Part shown: in pieces, positions 61,374-64,000 of the stretch
How positions within the stretch are numbered: position 1 is the stretch's first letter
How the letters are laid out: each line of letters begins with the position of its first letter
Assembly: GCA_022495005.1 (NCBI GenBank)
Contig: JAGYXB010001862.1
Span: 1,550,001-1,614,000 of the forward strand
Reading direction: 5' to 3'
Length of the DNA: 64,000 nucleotides
Origin: Rhyacophila brunnea
Lineage: Eukaryota; Arthropoda; Insecta; Trichoptera; Rhyacophilidae
Notes under the pieces: model-generated
Told to the model about the DNA's origin: nothing
Databases searched by the model: none
What the model saw: the letters and a program-made list of their open reading frames with translations, nothing else
Position numbers and translations under genes: made by a program

Positions 61374-62778
61374 TTACAATCATTTAACTTAATAAAGTTA
61401 TATTACCAATCGTGGTGGCATATTTAAAATTGTACAACTTTACAAAAATAATTATTAATTAATTTAAATTGTATTTTTATAGTATGTTTGAAAATCGAAA
61501 GTATTTAATAAATCTAAATTTTATAGTATAATTTATAACACATAAAATATTAGTCAAATATGATATTATACTAATTTCTGATAGATAACTCTACTTAATG
61601 TTATTGCCATGATCTTAAGATACACGTTTATTTTCTTTATCATAAACATGTAATACCTACGTAATGATTGATTTAAGTATATTATGAATGAATATTTGTA
61701 TTAATTCAAGGAATCAGTTGTTTTCATATTATACTAAAAAAATTAAGAGAAAATAATATATTTCTATAAGAATAATAAAACTTCTCTTTGCCAAAATAAT
61801 TAATTGAAATTTATCCGGCATATTATGTTTATTGTAAATGTTGTAATGTGTAGTTTTTTTTAGTAAGCGTATCGAGTGTATAAATGGTCTGTTATCTGAA
61901 TATTTGTGTTAATAATGGCGATAGTTTATGGGAAACTTTATGGCCTTCTCTTTCAAAGTAAACACAAAATAAATATAGAGTAACCCAAAACCGACTAACA
62001 ATATTTTTCTACAAATACTAGTGTTTCAGCTAAAAGCACTCAAGGAATTGTGTGCGATTATATCTCTTAGGGGGTCCCATCCCTTTTGCTAGAAAAAGGA
62101 TTGCGTCGGGTTAAAGACTTTTCTAGGCGGTTCATTTATATGTATTTGTAGATTTAACCTCATAAGTAAAACGTCCGAATAATTCAACGCGAATTTGCGA
62201 TAACATTCTTTTCCGGGGGATAATAATCGCAGCTAAGATAGGAGCATTTGAATGAGAATGGACGAACCATTAATTTTAATGAAACGGCGTTCTTATTTCA
62301 ACTAGCGTATATTTTGGGCTGTTGAGTTGAAATATGACGAGCATTAAAGTTACGTTTTATTTCAGCAGAGGGATAATAAGGAAAATTTATCATTCGTGCA
62401 TTAATCTGTTCTGTGCTGTAGTTAAACATTCGTTTAATTTTACTGTAAGGTTTTTAAAAACAATTTACGTTACGATTCAAGCCTTATTTAGTAATTTGTA
62501 AACAGATTCTTTGTCATAATAAACGGTAAAAACATTCCAGAACTTACTTCTACAGAAAAAATACAACATTTTTTAATTAAAAATAAATACCTTAAATATA
62601 AAGGAGTAAATTAATATTTCATAAAAGAGATATATACATTAATTGTGTATTTTTTATTATAAATTATATAAAATTATTCAAGAATTTATTGCACTGGTTC
62701 ATTTGAAATGATTACGGTAATTTTACTAATAAATAAATCTACAAGCAAACATAATATATAAATGCATCAGTAGCCTGA
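61374..62778. other. Intron 5, AT-rich
   Basis: Nothing recognised. Confidence 0.45.
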
Positions 62779-62890
62779 TGCTGAGTACCTCCGCTACAGG
62801 GAAGTACATTTGAACATGTATACGTCTAAGAGTGATTGAAGACACATATCCACATTCAAACGCACTTCTGTGTAGCGGAGGGACTCAGCA
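62779..62890. repeat. 112-nt hairpin, 40-bp imperfect arms
   Basis: Arm 62779-62820 (TGCTGAGTACCTCCGCTACA, then GGGAAGTACATTTGAACATG) pairs with 62852-62890 (ACATTCAAACGCACTTCTGT, then GTAGCGGAGGGACTCAGCA) with a ~31-nt loop and several mismatches. Size and pairing are in the range of a miRNA precursor or a tiny MITE. No sibling copy in the window. Confidence 0.55.
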
Positions 62891-63235
62891 TTTACCCACA
62901 ACCAAATATTTTTTTACCCAGTCTCTCAAAAGGTTACCGACCCGACCACTAATGTAGATAGTGTTTGTTACCTTTTATCAGATTAGATAATAGTCAAAAA
63001 ATATTCATTTATTTATTAAATATCTAAAATTAATTATGCCATTAAACCATACACAATTTTATATATTTTATAAATAGAAGAATATTTTTTATCGTCAGTT
63101 TGTTTTTTACTCTAGTCTTCACTTATTAACGTATATTTTATTGTATATTTATCTTACTAAGGTTAAAAATATAAATTAATAATTTAAGAAATACATATTT
63201 ATATTAGTAATAAAATATAATATAAAAATATTTAT
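62891..63235. other. AT-rich intron sequence
   Basis: Nothing recognised. Confidence 0.5.
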
Positions 63236-63345
63236 CGGAAGTTGGATTCGAACTCACTCCAACAGAACTTCAATTCATTTTTTTACAATTACTGCAGCCT
63301 TTAGACTGCAAGGCAACCGTGCTCGTTGCGATGATGTGAATAATT
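63236..63345 (-). repeat. tRNA-like SINE head
   Basis: On the minus strand, GGTTGCCTTGCAGTCTAAAG is A-box-like and GAGTTCGAATCCAACTTCCG is a good B-box, but the interval is stretched by an inserted T-rich segment. This suggests a decayed tRNA-derived repeat. No transcription terminator in place. Confidence 0.5.
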
Positions 63346-64000
63346 GTAATAAAATAGTAATGGTAACATTTTTCGTTACAATCGGCACAGGTTTTATTTT
63401 AATGTCACGGTGAGCGGTAAAACATAATATACATATTAAAAAATAAAATACTTACTCAAATATTGTGGAATTAACAAAAACGTTACTCACAAACAATTAT
63501 TTCGAAATAGCTGTCAACTTAAATAACCGCATATTGAATTTTTACATATTTTTATTAAATCACAACATAATTTAAGAAGCTAATATACTTTATTTCACTC
63601 AAATAATTTAAAATGATGCCATAGATACGAAATTATTAGTATCTTTTTGCATATATTATATAGTGTTTGAGCTGGAACCTTTACCTTAATTTGTTAAGCT
63701 GATTACGATTAAACCCACATCTGTAATAGTATGTGGATTCAAGACCAATTCGGTCTATTTTCTTACAATAATTTTAAAACGGAGCCTACTCCGTAAACGC
63801 CTTTTCAATAATTAATGGATTATATTTGATCTTTTTAAAGAGAACGTATATATTCTAAAATAGCTATTGACTCACGTAACTCAAATATTATATAATTAAC
63901 AAAAACTTTGATTCCAAATCAATCAAAATTATCAATATATTATCCAGTGATTATAAACTTTAAAAAATAATCGATTGACTGGTATGTATTTAAATTATTT
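63346..64000. other. AT-rich intron sequence to window end
   Basis: Nothing recognised. The remaining dipeptidase exons are expected further right. Confidence 0.45.

Noticed and set aside
1..64000. CRISPR arrays, bacterial operons, rRNA genes or integrated viral genomes
   Set aside because: No spaced identical repeats, no Shine-Dalgarno-led gene clusters, no rRNA or viral structural genes are seen; all features are eukaryotic.

Overview
The window is AT-rich, intron-dominated insect-type genomic DNA. The evidence is a spliced gene with very long introns, degenerate non-LTR retrotransposons, Helitrons, MITEs, tRNA-derived SINEs and a CCTAA/TTAGG arthropod-type telomere motif. The AT-rich texture and TE mix would fit a hemipteran or lepidopteran, but I cannot fix the order from sequence alone.

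One host gene organises the window: a membrane (renal-type) dipeptidase on the + strand. Five coding exons are visible, at 1460-1688, 18822-18918, 40430-40562, 45087-45304 and 59053-59314. All splice phases agree, giving about 310 residues: signal peptide, HxD zinc ligands, bridging Glu and the two later zinc-ligand His residues. The C-terminal ~100 residues lie beyond 64000. An acceptor site 8 nt before the ATG implies an upstream non-coding exon. The residue aligned with the substrate-binding His152 of the mammalian enzyme is Ser.

Everything else sits in, or just before, the introns. 5' flank: a possible terminal exon of another gene (1-57), a SINE, an unrecognised repeat and a Harbinger-like MITE. 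Intron 1 (17.1 kb): SINEs, small MITEs, a 5'-inverted RTE-like LINE, a LINE tail, an internally deleted Helitron, a LINE with an RNase H domain and a 0.85 kb TIR element. Intron 2 (21.5 kb): two hAT MITEs with perfect 8-bp target duplications, one nested in a mariner-type fossil; a 1.4 kb near-perfect palindrome with TTAA ends; a second Harbinger-like MITE; and a 3.4 kb DNA element with inverted repeats and a three-exon transposase-like gene of a family I cannot name. Intron 3 (4.5 kb): a decayed LINE. Intron 4 (13.7 kb): a second deletion-derivative Helitron, a THAP-like fragment and a Jockey/CR1-like LINE tail. Intron 5 (partial): a palindrome with telomere-like repeats at its tip, a LINE with one in-frame stop, and a 112-nt hairpin.

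The most unusual items are the transposase-like element at 32.2-35.6 kb, the 1.4 kb palindrome at 28.4-29.8 kb (if the intron is transcribed it would fold into a long hairpin RNA), and the His-to-Ser change in the dipeptidase. No CRISPR, rRNA, operon or bacterial feature is present. All calls come from reading the sequence; no database search was run.
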